A DNA stretch of 48,585 nt from an uncultured Collinsella sp. (GCA_900541135.1 UQIG01000015.1:1-48585); one strand, 5' to 3'; numbered from the stretch's first letter, positions 25,067 through 32,394 are shown. The notes: a model not told the origin generated them from the sequence alone. Numbers and translations: made by a program.

Positions 25067-25859
25067 GCTTGATCACCTCTTTTGCAAGGTTCATATATGC
25101 TTTTGCACCCTTATTTTGAGGTGCATAGGTAATTACCGGTTCTCCAAAAGACGGAGCTTCGGAGATTTTAACCGTACGGGGGATTAGCGTCTTAAACGCC
25201 TTATCACCAAAGTACGATTGAACCTCCTCAACAACCTGATTCGATAGTGAAGTACGCGAGTCATACATGGTCATAAGCACACCATAGGTGTCTAAGCCCT
25301 TGTTCAGACGTGATTTGACCATCTTCATTGACTCAAGCAGCTTTGTAACGCCCTCGAGTGCATAATACTCGCATTGGATCGGAATCAAAACGCTGTCTGC
25401 TGCGGTCAAGGCGTTGATAGTAAGCAGGCCGAGCGAAGGAGGACAGTCAATGAAAATAAAATCGAACTCGTCCTGAATCGGCTCAAGCAAATCTTTGAGG
25501 CGGGTTTCACGTGCAATTGCGCTTACGAGCTCAATTTCGGCGCCTGCAAGCTGAATTGTAGCTGGAATTACGAATACCTTTTTGCAATTTGTATCAAGAA
25601 CGAGTGATTCTGCCGGCACATCATTCAACAATGCATCATAGATGCAGTGATCAAGGTCTTCTTTTTCAATTCCGAATCCACTGGTGCTGTTTCCCTGCGG
25701 ATCAAAATCGACAATCAGTGTCTTACGACCCTGCTCACCCAGTGCCGCTGCAAGGTTTACAGCCGTCGTTGACTTACCGACGCCGCCTTTTTGATTGATG
25801 ATTGCAATGATACGCGTGTCTTTTGCGCTCTTAGAACGCTTAACGTCGCGAAATCCCAC
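25059..25859 (-). CDS. parA: Chromosome-partitioning ATPase ParA (Soj)
   Basis: A 266-residue Walker-type ATPase that moves ParB-bound origins. The deviant Walker A motif NQKGGVGKSTTAVNLA and the Walker B region FIFIDCPPSLGLLT are intact, and the C-terminal KISEAPSFGEPVITY is typical. A short N-terminal extension (MGFRDVKRSKSAKDTR) precedes the first strand. GTG start with GGAGG four bases upstream. It is the first gene of parA-parB-small gene; the intergenic region before it carries the parS triplet, so ParB binding could affect this operon's promoter (inference). Confidence 0.97.
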   Translation of the reverse strand: MGFRDVKRSKSAKDTRIIAIINQKGGVGKSTTAVNLAAALGEQGRKTLIVDFDPQGNSTSGFGIEKEDLDHCIYDALLNDVPAESLVLDTNCKKVFVIPATIQLAGAEIELVSAIARETRLKDLLEPIQDEFDFIFIDCPPSLGLLTINALTAADSVLIPIQCEYYALEGVTKLLESMKMVKSRLNKGLDTYGVLMTMYDSRTSLSNQVVEEVQSYFGDKAFKTLIPRTVKISEAPSFGEPVITYAPQNKGAKAYMNLAKEVIKRA

Positions 25860-25898
25860 GGTCCCTCCCGGTGTGTATTAAAGCTGTCAAACGGAGGA

Positions 25899-25914
25899 TG
25901 TTTCACGTGAAACA
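25899..25914. promoter_or_regulatory. parS: parS site 1 (perfect)
   Basis: TGTTTCACGTGAAACA, an exact match to the bacterial parS consensus. First of three sites spaced 39 bp apart. Confidence 0.97.
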
Positions 25915-25937
25915 TTCCGAATCGATATCAACCGCCA

Positions 25938-25953
25938 TGTTTCACGTGAAACA
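25938..25953. promoter_or_regulatory. parS: parS site 2 (perfect)
   Basis: Exact TGTTTCACGTGAAACA; starts 39 bp after site 1. Confidence 0.97.
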
Positions 25954-25976
25954 CTGCAAGTTGTTAATATCCATTA

Positions 25977-25992
25977 TGTTTCACGTGAAACA
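25977..25992. promoter_or_regulatory. parS: parS site 3 (perfect)
   Basis: Exact TGTTTCACGTGAAACA; starts 39 bp after site 2 and ends one base before the rsmG stop codon. Confidence 0.97.
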
Positions 25993-25993
25993 T

Positions 25994-26731
25994 CTAGGCA
26001 AGCGGATTCTTCTTTGCCACGCCATTTGCACGAGGCAATGAAACGGATGCTGGATGACTCTTCTTAAGAACAATGAACTCCCTGTGACCCAAGCCTTCAG
26101 GCAAATCATTTGCGTCATTCAGAAGCAAAGTGAAGCCGCAAATCTTAGCTGCTGACATGCCAGAAGCAAGCTCCTCATCCGAAGGATTGCCCTTGGTTAT
26201 AACAAATAGCCCTCCATCCTTGAGGTACGGAGCCGCATACTCAACAAGAATCGGTAGAGGGGCCAGTGCGCGGGCGGTTACAACAGAGAACTGCTTCTTA
26301 TGGCTTCGAGCATATTCTTCAAGACGATCATGAACCGCATGAGCGTGTTTCAATCCAAGAGCATGGACAAAGGAATTAACCGCATCAACCTTCTTGCCAA
26401 CAGAGTCAATATAAGTAGCTTTACGATGCGTGGTTATGGTTAATGGAATACCAGGGAAGCCCGCACCTGTTCCCATATCGAGCAAAGCTCCCTCAGGAGC
26501 CTTGTTGATATAGGGGAGCAAAACAAGTGAGTCGAGGATATGAAGTACTGCAGCATCTTCTACGTTAAGAATACGGGTGAGATTGGTTGTCTTATTTGTT
26601 TCTAGAACCAAATCCAAATGCTGAATACATTTCCTCAGCTCAACATCAGTTACGCTCAAGGAATACTCTTTGCAATAGAAAGCTAGACGACTCAACATCT
26701 CGTCAGCCTGCTGATCAGTAAGCACTAACAA
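25994..26731 (-). CDS. rsmG: 16S rRNA (guanine527-N7)-methyltransferase
   Basis: SAM-dependent methyltransferase (GidB/RsmG) acting on G527 of 16S rRNA. The SAM-binding loop DMGTGAGFPGIPL and the family motif VVTARALAPLPILVEY are present. I choose the TTG at 26731, which has AAGGAG six bases upstream, giving about 245 residues. The in-frame ATG at 26779 would add 16 residues but sits on the U tract of the terminator that follows jag, so it cannot be translated from an rsmG transcript that begins after that terminator. The C-terminal tail (about 25 residues) is loose and basic. Its end abuts parS site 3. Confidence 0.93.
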   Translation of the reverse strand: MLVLTDQQADEMLSRLAFYCKEYSLSVTDVELRKCIQHLDLVLETNKTTNLTRILNVEDAAVLHILDSLVLLPYINKAPEGALLDMGTGAGFPGIPLTITTHRKATYIDSVGKKVDAVNSFVHALGLKHAHAVHDRLEEYARSHKKQFSVVTARALAPLPILVEYAAPYLKDGGLFVITKGNPSDEELASGMSAAKICGFTLLLNDANDLPEGLGHREFIVLKKSHPASVSLPRANGVAKKNPLA

Positions 26732-26777
26732 CGAAAGCTCCTTTCTGACAAAAATCAGTGTATCGAGAAATTTTGAC

Positions 26778-26808
26778 AAAAAAAGGGGACGTGGAAACCA
26801 CGTCCCCC
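26778..26808 (-). terminator. Terminator between jag and rsmG
   Basis: On the minus strand a perfect 10-bp stem GGGGACGTGG/CCACGTCCCC with a 3-nt loop is followed by seven Us. It ends the rpmH-to-jag transcript. Confidence 0.9.
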
Positions 26809-26827
26809 TAGCATAAGCTCGAGTAGA

Positions 26828-27397
26828 TTATCGAGCAACAATCACCACATGGCGATCAGGGTCAGAACCCTCAGAATGAGTATCGACTGCATCGTTGCCA
26901 CGAAGTGCAATGTGAACCAGTCGGCGCTCGTAGGCATTCATGGGCGGAAGCGAAACACTCTTATGAGTGCGGATGGCACGCTCGGCAGCAGACTGAGCCA
27001 TGGAGGCGACCTTATCCTGACGGCGACTCTTGTATCCCTCGACGTCCACTACAACCGGATACCTAAAGCCAAGCTTGCGGCTCACCAGCAAAGAGAACAT
27101 AACCTGAAGAGCATCAAGAGTGCGACCATGACGGCCAATGAGAACAGCAAGGTCGGGAGCCGTTACATCCAAAATCAGCTCACCCTCGTCGCCCTCATAC
27201 TCATCGATAGGAGAGTTGGCGGCATCGAAGTGCGAAAGGATGGAACGCAGGATGGAAATCGCAACATCGGCAATGGTGTCGAGCTCCTCATCGGTCAGCT
27301 CTTCACCAGCCTTGTAGCGCTGTGCAATCTCGGGATAATCGCCCGCGACCTGCGGGGCAACCTCCTCAAGCATATCCTCGATGATCTCTTCAGACAT
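26828..27397 (-). CDS. jag: Jag/KhpB RNA-binding protein (KH and R3H domains)
   Basis: RNA-binding protein of 189 residues, homologous to SpoIIIJ-associated Jag (KhpB), which influences cell division and cell-wall synthesis in Gram-positives. The acidic N-terminus (about 1-70) is a short version of the Jag-N region. The KH motif is VLIGRHGRTLDALQ and the R3H domain is AERAIRTHKSVSLPPMNAYERRLVHIAL. GGAG lies six bases before the ATG at 27397. It follows yidC, the standard arrangement, and is closed by the terminator at 26778-26808. Confidence 0.93.
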   Translation of the reverse strand: MSEEIIEDMLEEVAPQVAGDYPEIAQRYKAGEELTDEELDTIADVAISILRSILSHFDAANSPIDEYEGDEGELILDVTAPDLAVLIGRHGRTLDALQVMFSLLVSRKLGFRYPVVVDVEGYKSRRQDKVASMAQSAAERAIRTHKSVSLPPMNAYERRLVHIALRGNDAVDTHSEGSDPDRHVVIVAR

Positions 27398-27412
27398 AAC
27401 GTACTCCAAAAG

Positions 27413-27424
27413 TTAGGTACCTAA
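27413..27424. repeat. 12-bp palindrome TTAGGTACCTAA (copy 2)
   Basis: Identical to 23909-23920, in the short gap between yidC and jag. The preceding G is also shared. Confidence 0.6.
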
Positions 27425-27441
27425 ATAAGATTGATATCCCA

Positions 27442-28212
27442 CTACTTCTTCTTGTGCGGACGCGGCTTCTTCTCGCGACGAGTGACCTCAACCTGCAGCG
27501 GAGCGTTCTTAAGACGCTCCTCCTCATCGGCCTTCGCCTTGTCGATGACCTTCTGCGTCACAAAAATCTGCTGGATAACCTGCCAAGCAGACGAGACGTC
27601 GTAGTACAGCAGAACACCAACGGGAAGGCTCCAGCCCATCCAAAGCATCATGACCGTCATGACAACGGCCATCATACGCATGCTCTGAGCCTGCTGGCCG
27701 GTCTGGTTGCGCGACATATAGAGCTGCGGAATCAGGGTCAGGACGGCAAACAGGATCAGGCAAACCAGCGCAGGCAGTGCAACCATAAAGCCATCGGCAA
27801 AGGAAGCGCTCGGCGTGGTGGTCAGGTCGGGCAGGATGTTGAAGAACGAGAACGTGCCGTTGTTAAAGTACTGCGGCAGGTTGCGCAGCAATGTAAACAG
27901 GGCGAACAGGATAGGCATCTGAATCAGCAGCGGCAGACAGCCAGCCATGGGGTTGAACTTGTTCTCGCTGTAGAACTTCTGCATCTCCTCGGCCTGACGC
28001 TGGGGATCGTCGGCATAGCGCTCCTGGATCTCGAGCATCTTGGGCTGCAGCACCTGCATGCGAGCCGTCGACTTGGTCGACTTGAGCATAAGCGGCGTCA
28101 GCAGCAGACGGATGATGACCACCAGGATGATGATGGACAGGCCCCAGTCGACCGCAAAGGTCTGGATGAGCTTGAGCAGCTCGAAAAGGATGTTAACGAT
28201 CCAATCCCACAT
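27442..28212 (-). CDS. yidC: Membrane protein insertase YidC
   Basis: A 256-residue insertase of the Oxa1/YidC/Alb3 family that places membrane proteins with or without SecYEG. The conserved Arg in the first core helix is visible (LVVIIRLLLTPL), and the amphipathic cytoplasmic loop LQPKMLEIQERYADDPQRQAEEMQKFY is typical. Four further hydrophobic helices and a very basic tail (RREKKPRPHKKK) follow; such tails help ribosome contact. There is no large periplasmic domain and no lipobox, so it is a short Gram-positive type. GGAGG precedes the ATG. Neighbours are yidD and rnpA upstream and jag downstream, the standard gene order. Confidence 0.96.
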   Translation of the reverse strand: MWDWIVNILFELLKLIQTFAVDWGLSIIILVVIIRLLLTPLMLKSTKSTARMQVLQPKMLEIQERYADDPQRQAEEMQKFYSENKFNPMAGCLPLLIQMPILFALFTLLRNLPQYFNNGTFSFFNILPDLTTTPSASFADGFMVALPALVCLILFAVLTLIPQLYMSRNQTGQQAQSMRMMAVVMTVMMLWMGWSLPVGVLLYYDVSSAWQVIQQIFVTQKVIDKAKADEEERLKNAPLQVEVTRREKKPRPHKKK

Positions 28213-28241
28213 GTAAGTTTTCCTCCGATAGCGAGTGCCCG

Positions 28242-28466
28242 CTAGGGCACAGGGTCATAACCGCCGACGTGCAGGGGATTGCAGCGAGCGATGCGCCTCA
28301 CGGCAAGCCAGCAGCCTCTCAAAACACCGTGCTTCTCAATCGCCTGGATGGCGTATTGCGAGCACGTTGGGTAATAAATGCAGGCGTCAGGCAATAAGGG
28401 CGAAATAACCTGTTGATATATGCGAATAGGAGCGATGGCAACACGTCGCAAAACGTGATTGCTCAT
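28242..28466 (-). CDS. yidD: Membrane protein insertion efficiency factor YidD
   Basis: A 74-residue YidD/Hlp-family protein that supports YidC-dependent insertion. It has the conserved core IYQQVISPLLPDACIYYPTCSQYAIQAIEKHG with the Cys pair, and ends in CNPLHVGGYDPVP. Its ATG overlaps the rnpA stop codon (ATGA, 4 bp), showing translational coupling. Confidence 0.96.
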   Translation of the reverse strand: MSNHVLRRVAIAPIRIYQQVISPLLPDACIYYPTCSQYAIQAIEKHGVLRGCWLAVRRIARCNPLHVGGYDPVP

Positions 28467-28801
28467 CGCTCCTCCCCGGCAACGCCGGCGCGCTTCATAA
28501 GCGAACGCAACGCCTTGTCCATCTCCTGCGGCGAGGAAACCCTCGTCTTGGGAGTTGCAAACAAGATGATGTCATAACCCGCAACGGGAAATCCGCAGCT
28601 GCGGGCGGCCTCGCGCATCACACGCTTAGATCGGTTGCGCACGACGGCACAACCGAGTCGCTTAGCACCAACGAAGGCGACCCTTCCGGAGTCGCCTTCG
28701 CCAACCGATTCACATATGGTCATTCGAATCAGAGGGTGATTGAAACGACGCCCCTGACTGAACACATGCTCGAAATCTTGCCGAGACTTAATAGTCTTCA
28801 T
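28463..28801 (-). CDS. rnpA: Ribonuclease P protein component
   Basis: A 112-residue protein subunit of RNase P, which helps the RNA subunit cut tRNA 5' leaders. The RNR signature appears as VVRNRSKRVMREAAR, and the N-terminal DFEHVFSQGRRFNHP is typical. It lies 20 bp after rpmH on the same strand and overlaps yidD by 4 bp. No good Shine-Dalgarno sequence is seen before the ATG, so it may depend on coupling to rpmH. Confidence 0.96.
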   Translation of the reverse strand: MKTIKSRQDFEHVFSQGRRFNHPLIRMTICESVGEGDSGRVAFVGAKRLGCAVVRNRSKRVMREAARSCGFPVAGYDIILFATPKTRVSSPQEMDKALRSLMKRAGVAGEER

Positions 28802-28821
28802 GCGAGATGTGTGTATCGCTG

Positions 28822-28956
28822 CTAGACAGTGAGACGCTTGCGGCCCTTGGCGCGACGACGGGCGAGCACGGCACGACCACCCTTAGTGGCCATACGGGCA
28901 CGGAAGCCATGGGTCTTGGCACGCTTACGCTTATTAGGCTGATACGTACGCTTCAT
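28822..28956 (-). CDS. rpmH: 50S ribosomal protein L34
   Basis: A 44-residue ribosomal protein starting MKRTYQPNKRKRAKTHGF and ending with a basic ARRRAKGRKRLTV tail, the canonical L34 sequence. AGGAGG eight bases before the ATG at 28956 fixes the start; an upstream in-frame start lacks a ribosome site. First gene of the rpmH-rnpA-yidD-yidC-jag operon, with a near-consensus promoter at 29029-29058. Confidence 0.98.
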   Translation of the reverse strand: MKRTYQPNKRKRAKTHGFRARMATKGGRAVLARRRAKGRKRLTV

Positions 28957-29028
28957 CTTAAGTTCCTCCTGCTGCATTTCGAGTGTCCGCGGGGACGCGG
29001 ACGCAGATATAGACACGTGAGCTTGAAG

Positions 29029-29058
29029 ATTGTAGGGAAATCAATGTTCAAATGTCAA
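29029..29058 (-). promoter_or_regulatory. Sigma70-type promoter of rpmH operon
   Basis: On the minus strand a perfect TTGACA (-35) and TACAAT (-10) are 18 bp apart, about 70 bp upstream of the rpmH start codon. Confidence 0.75.
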
Positions 29059-29153
29059 GAAATCAAAGGTAAAAGGTTGCGCAGTTCACACGGTTCCCCC
29101 ATAAGCCAAGCTCGATTTAGCGGTGCATGGCAACTTTTCACGATATTTCATCG

Positions 29154-29219
29154 AGTTTTCAACAGGTCATGTTGGCAATGTTGAGAACTTTTCGTCCGTT
29201 TTCAAAAGTTTTCAACAGG
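29154..29219. promoter_or_regulatory. Cluster of three variant DnaA-box-like motifs
   Basis: AGTTTTCAACAGG at 29154-29166 and 29207-29219 (plus strand), AGTTCTCAACA at 29179-29189 (minus strand). The core TTTTCAACA differs from TTATCCACA at two positions. Confidence 0.5.
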
Positions 29220-29301
29220 TTTTGAAAGTTTGTCGAAAGATGAGAAACATTGCACGGTGAGCTACTATTTGTTCGAAACCTTTTGGAAGATTGCGAGCGG
29301 C

Positions 29302-30654
29302 ATGTCTGACGACTTTTACACCATGGTCGATTCCGGAGACCCGGCACCCGACAACGAGCACATCACCGGCGTGCGCGAAGAGCGTGACGAAGGTGAACAG
29401 ACGACAACGCAGGCGCCAAAAGCCATGTACGCCGCGCGCATCGCCGTCTATGACGACATGCTGTCGACACCGCGTGTGATCGTCATCGATCCGCAAGATG
29501 TCCGCACGTATTTGGAAGAGACGACCAACACCGTCTACCAGTGCATGAAAGAACAAGGTGGCCATATCTCGCTCATGGTCATCCGCGAGATTGTCGAAAA
29601 CTTTATCCACGCACACTTTGCAGAGCCCATCATCTCGATTCTGGACGGCGGAGACACCATCCGCTTTGCTGACCAAGGACCCGGCATCGACGACAAGGAA
29701 CGCGCTTTCGACTTTGGCGTTACCAGCGCAAACAGCAAGATGAAGCGCTATATCCGTGGAACCGGAGCAGGGTTTCCCATGGTGCAGGAGTATTTGGAAA
29801 ACGCCGGCGGTGCCGTATCCATCGAGGACAACATGGGCAACGGCACCGTGGTTACGGTAAGCCTGAACCCTAAACGCGTGCAGGAAATCGAGCGTGCCGG
29901 CGGACGCGGTGCTGCCGTGCGGCCCGAGACGGAGCAGCCCACATATCCCCTGCCGGGAGCTTTTGCGCAGCAGCCCATGGCAACGCAGCAGATGCAGCCC
30001 CCCGTGGGGCAGATGCAGCAGCCCGGAATGCTTCCCACACAAGAGCCCCAGGCGGCATCTATGTCGATGACGCCAAACATGCCAGAGGCCATGCCGCTGG
30101 CAGATCAGGATGCAGCAGCAATGCAGCAGGCGACGGGGGCACCGGGTGGCCAGCAAATGGGCTATCAGCCGTACCAACGGGGATATCCATATCAGCAGAT
30201 GCCGCCACTGGGGTATGGCCAGCAGTTCCCGCAGCAGTACCAGCAGGGATATCAGCAGCCGTACCAGCAGATGCCGCAGCAGCAGTACAACCCCTGGGCC
30301 CAACAGATGCCTCTGCAGCCTTACCAACAGTGTCCTCAAAGTTTTCAACAGCAAATGCCGCCGATGCAGAGTTCTCAACAACCAGCAGCTCAAATGATGT
30401 ATCCTAATGCAGCAAATCAGTATGCGCAGCCACAACCGGACGTGTTCGTAAGCGATCGCGGCAACGCCGCGCTGGGCTATCTGGCGCAAAATCAAGCGTG
30501 CGGTGCAACCGATCTGGCGAGGGCGTTTGGAAACTCGGCCCCCACTTGGTCACGCACGCTCAATGACTTGGCGCAGGCCGGCTTGGTCATCAAGCATGGC
30601 CAGAAATACCATCTGACCGAACTCGGCGCCGCTCGCGTGCGAGCTCAGAGCTAA
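29302..30654 (+). CDS. GHKL ATPase with Gln/Pro-rich linker and C-terminal winged helix
   Basis: I do not know a characterised homologue. From the ATG at 29302 the protein has 450 residues. A GHKL ATP-binding domain (about 45-190) has an N-box REIVENFIHAHF (Glu96, Asn100), G1 box ADQGPGI, a FDFGVTSAN segment and G2 box RGTGAGFPMV. There is no phospho-acceptor His domain and no membrane helix. Residues about 205-380 are low complexity, rich in Gln, Pro, Met and Tyr (QQYQQGYQQPYQQ). Residues about 383-445 look like a winged helix (GATDLARAFGNSAPTWSRTLNDLAQAG in part). It ends 15 bp before dnaA and is probably cotranscribed with it. The start is uncertain: in-frame TTG (29230) and GTG (29257) also lie upstream. 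It may regulate replication initiation or transcription (inference). Confidence 0.8.
   Translation: MSDDFYTMVDSGDPAPDNEHITGVREERDEGEQTTTQAPKAMYAARIAVYDDMLSTPRVIVIDPQDVRTYLEETTNTVYQCMKEQGGHISLMVIREIVENFIHAHFAEPIISILDGGDTIRFADQGPGIDDKERAFDFGVTSANSKMKRYIRGTGAGFPMVQEYLENAGGAVSIEDNMGNGTVVTVSLNPKRVQEIERAGGRGAAVRPETEQPTYPLPGAFAQQPMATQQMQPPVGQMQQPGMLPTQEPQAASMSMTPNMPEAMPLADQDAAAMQQATGAPGGQQMGYQPYQRGYPYQQMPPLGYGQQFPQQYQQGYQQPYQQMPQQQYNPWAQQMPLQPYQQCPQSFQQQMPPMQSSQQPAAQMMYPNAANQYAQPQPDVFVSDRGNAALGYLAQNQACGATDLARAFGNSAPTWSRTLNDLAQAGLVIKHGQKYHLTELGAARVRAQS
30340..30380 (+). promoter_or_regulatory. Two variant DnaA-box-like motifs inside the ATPase gene
   Basis: AGTTTTCAACAG (30340-30351) and AGTTCTCAACA (30370-30380) lie 30 bp apart within the Gln-rich coding part, about 0.3 kb before dnaA. 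Gln and Ser codons could produce such strings by chance. Confidence 0.35.
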
Positions 30655-30669
30655 AGAACGGGAGAGACA

Positions 30670-32394
30670 GTGGACGAGGAAGCAAGCATCATCCTGGGGG
30701 ATGCCATCGCCTTTTGCCAGCGCGACGGCCAAGATGCACGCCTCATCAACATGCTGGGGCAATCGCGGGCCATAAGCCTGACCGAAGATACGCTCACGAT
30801 CGAGGCCCCCTCGCGCTTTGCCATCGCGCAGCTCAAAAAGCATCAGCCGACTATTGAGGCCTATCTGGAAGAAATCGCCTTTGCACCGATCGCGCTCGAC
30901 ATCGTGGCACCGCAAGGCGCCGCAACGGAATCCGCTGCCGCGACGGCGCCCGCCACGGCTCCCGCCGCTTCCCCGGCGGCACCGACCTCCGCAGGCGACG
31001 TGCCGACAATCGAGCACCAGCACAGCGATGTTTCCCGTGAAACCATGGCACCGTTGCCGACCGCGGCGGCGACGTCAACGAACGCACCCGTCACGCACAT
31101 GCCTATCGCTCACGACGCAGCGGCGGGCGCGGATTCGGGCATTGCAATCAAGAACACGCTCTCGGCCGATGATTTTCGTCGCATGATGAACCAGATGAAG
31201 GGCGGAGCGCCGACTAAATCCACGCAAGCTGCGACCCCCGCTTCACCCATACCGGCGCCGACCGTGCCGGCCGAGCAGAATACGGATGGAGCCCCGCTCG
31301 CCGCGAACTCAAAATTTACCTTTGAGAACTTTGTCTACGGCCCCGAAAACAGCCATGCCTATCGCTCGGCACTCAAGTTTGCCGCCCTCGCGGACGAGCG
31401 CGGCACATGCACATCACTGTTCATCTACGGCAAATCGGGCCTGGGCAAGACGCACCTGCTGCTTGCCATCAAAAACGAGCTCGCCGAGAAGTCGCCCGAG
31501 ATCAAGGTCAAGTATGCCAACTCCCAGGCATATCTGGACGACCTGATGACCGAGTTCGACCGCCAAAAGAAGAGCAACGCCCCCATCATGCAGGCGTACC
31601 ACGGCGTGGACGTGCTCATCATCGATGACATCCAAAACATCATCGGCAAGCGCGCGAGCGTGGACTACTTTTTCCAGCTCATGGACGAGTTCATCCGCAA
31701 CAACAAGAAGGTCGTCATCGCGGCAGACCGTGCCCCCAAGGACCTGAGCATGGACGAGCGTCTGACCAGCCGCTTCAACGCCGGCATGCTCTGCCTGGTC
31801 GCAGAGCCCAGCTACGAGATGAAATACAAGATCTTGCAGCGCTATTACGAGAACACCATCGTCGCCGCTCCCGAGGCAGGCGACGACTCGCTGCTGGCGG
31901 CCTATGGGGGCGACGGCGGACACCTGACCGACGAGCACTTTAAACACATGGCCGAGGTCTCGGGCACCAACATCCGCGAACTCGAGAGCTTTTGCGAGCG
32001 CTGCGCCGGCGAGGCGGGCGACCGCGAGCGCGAGGGCGGGGAGCTCACCTTTGACGATATCGACGCCATCGCCAGCCAGTACTTCGACACATCGGCCAAA
32101 AAGATCAACGTCCAGACGGTTCAGTCCGTCATCGAAGAGCAGTACGGCGTGACACACGAGGAGCTCATCGGCCCGCGTCGCAACGCCAATATCGCCAAAG
32201 CACGCCATATCGCTATCTACTTGGCCATCGAGATGTGCGAAATGACGACCACGGCGGTGGGCGCCGAATTTGGCAACCGCAACCACTCGACCGTCAGCAC
32301 GAGCTACAAAAAGGTCCAGAAGATGATCCAGGAAGACCGCACCGTCACCGAAGACCTCAAGTCGCTGCGCGATAAAATTACACTGCGCTCGTAG
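30670..32394 (+). CDS. dnaA: Chromosomal replication initiator DnaA
   Basis: A 574-residue AAA+ initiator that binds origin boxes, forms a filament and melts DNA. Domain I (about 1-85) is recognisable only by position. Domain II is long and rich in Ala, Pro and Thr (about 86-210). Domain III has Walker A GKSGLGKTH (254-262) and Walker B VLIIDDIQNI. Domain IV ends with the DNA-binding signature, which reads FGNRNHSTVSTSYKK (about 534-548) instead of the usual GGRDHTTVLHA form: Asp to Asn at 538 and Thr to Ser at 540. GTG start with GGGAGAGACA just upstream. It lies between the GHKL ATPase gene and dnaN, and a parS-like site falls inside domain II coding. Confidence 0.97.
   Translation: MDEEASIILGDAIAFCQRDGQDARLINMLGQSRAISLTEDTLTIEAPSRFAIAQLKKHQPTIEAYLEEIAFAPIALDIVAPQGAATESAAATAPATAPAASPAAPTSAGDVPTIEHQHSDVSRETMAPLPTAAATSTNAPVTHMPIAHDAAAGADSGIAIKNTLSADDFRRMMNQMKGGAPTKSTQAATPASPIPAPTVPAEQNTDGAPLAANSKFTFENFVYGPENSHAYRSALKFAALADERGTCTSLFIYGKSGLGKTHLLLAIKNELAEKSPEIKVKYANSQAYLDDLMTEFDRQKKSNAPIMQAYHGVDVLIIDDIQNIIGKRASVDYFFQLMDEFIRNNKKVVIAADRAPKDLSMDERLTSRFNAGMLCLVAEPSYEMKYKILQRYYENTIVAAPEAGDDSLLAAYGGDGGHLTDEHFKHMAEVSGTNIRELESFCERCAGEAGDREREGGELTFDDIDAIASQYFDTSAKKINVQTVQSVIEEQYGVTHEELIGPRRNANIAKARHIAIYLAIEMCEMTTTAVGAEFGNRNHSTVSTSYKKVQKMIQEDRTVTEDLKSLRDKITLRS
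31029..31044. promoter_or_regulatory. parS-like site inside dnaA
   Basis: TGTTTCCCGTGAAACC matches the parS consensus at 14 of 16 positions (central A to C, last A to C). It lies in the poorly conserved domain II coding region, 5.0 kb from the perfect triplet, on the other side of the origin. Confidence 0.4.

Larger units (their letters stand above)
28957..29301. other. oriC: Left part of putative oriC (rpmH-ATPase gene intergenic region)
   Basis: This 345-bp gene-free region lies where transcription polarity switches. It holds the rpmH promoter, two copies of AGTTTTCAACAGG (29154-29166, 29207-29219) and one inverted AGTTCTCAACA (29179-29189). I take these as variant DnaA boxes because further copies lie near dnaA and in the dnaA-dnaN gap. 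No canonical TTATCCACA box was seen. Confidence 0.55.
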
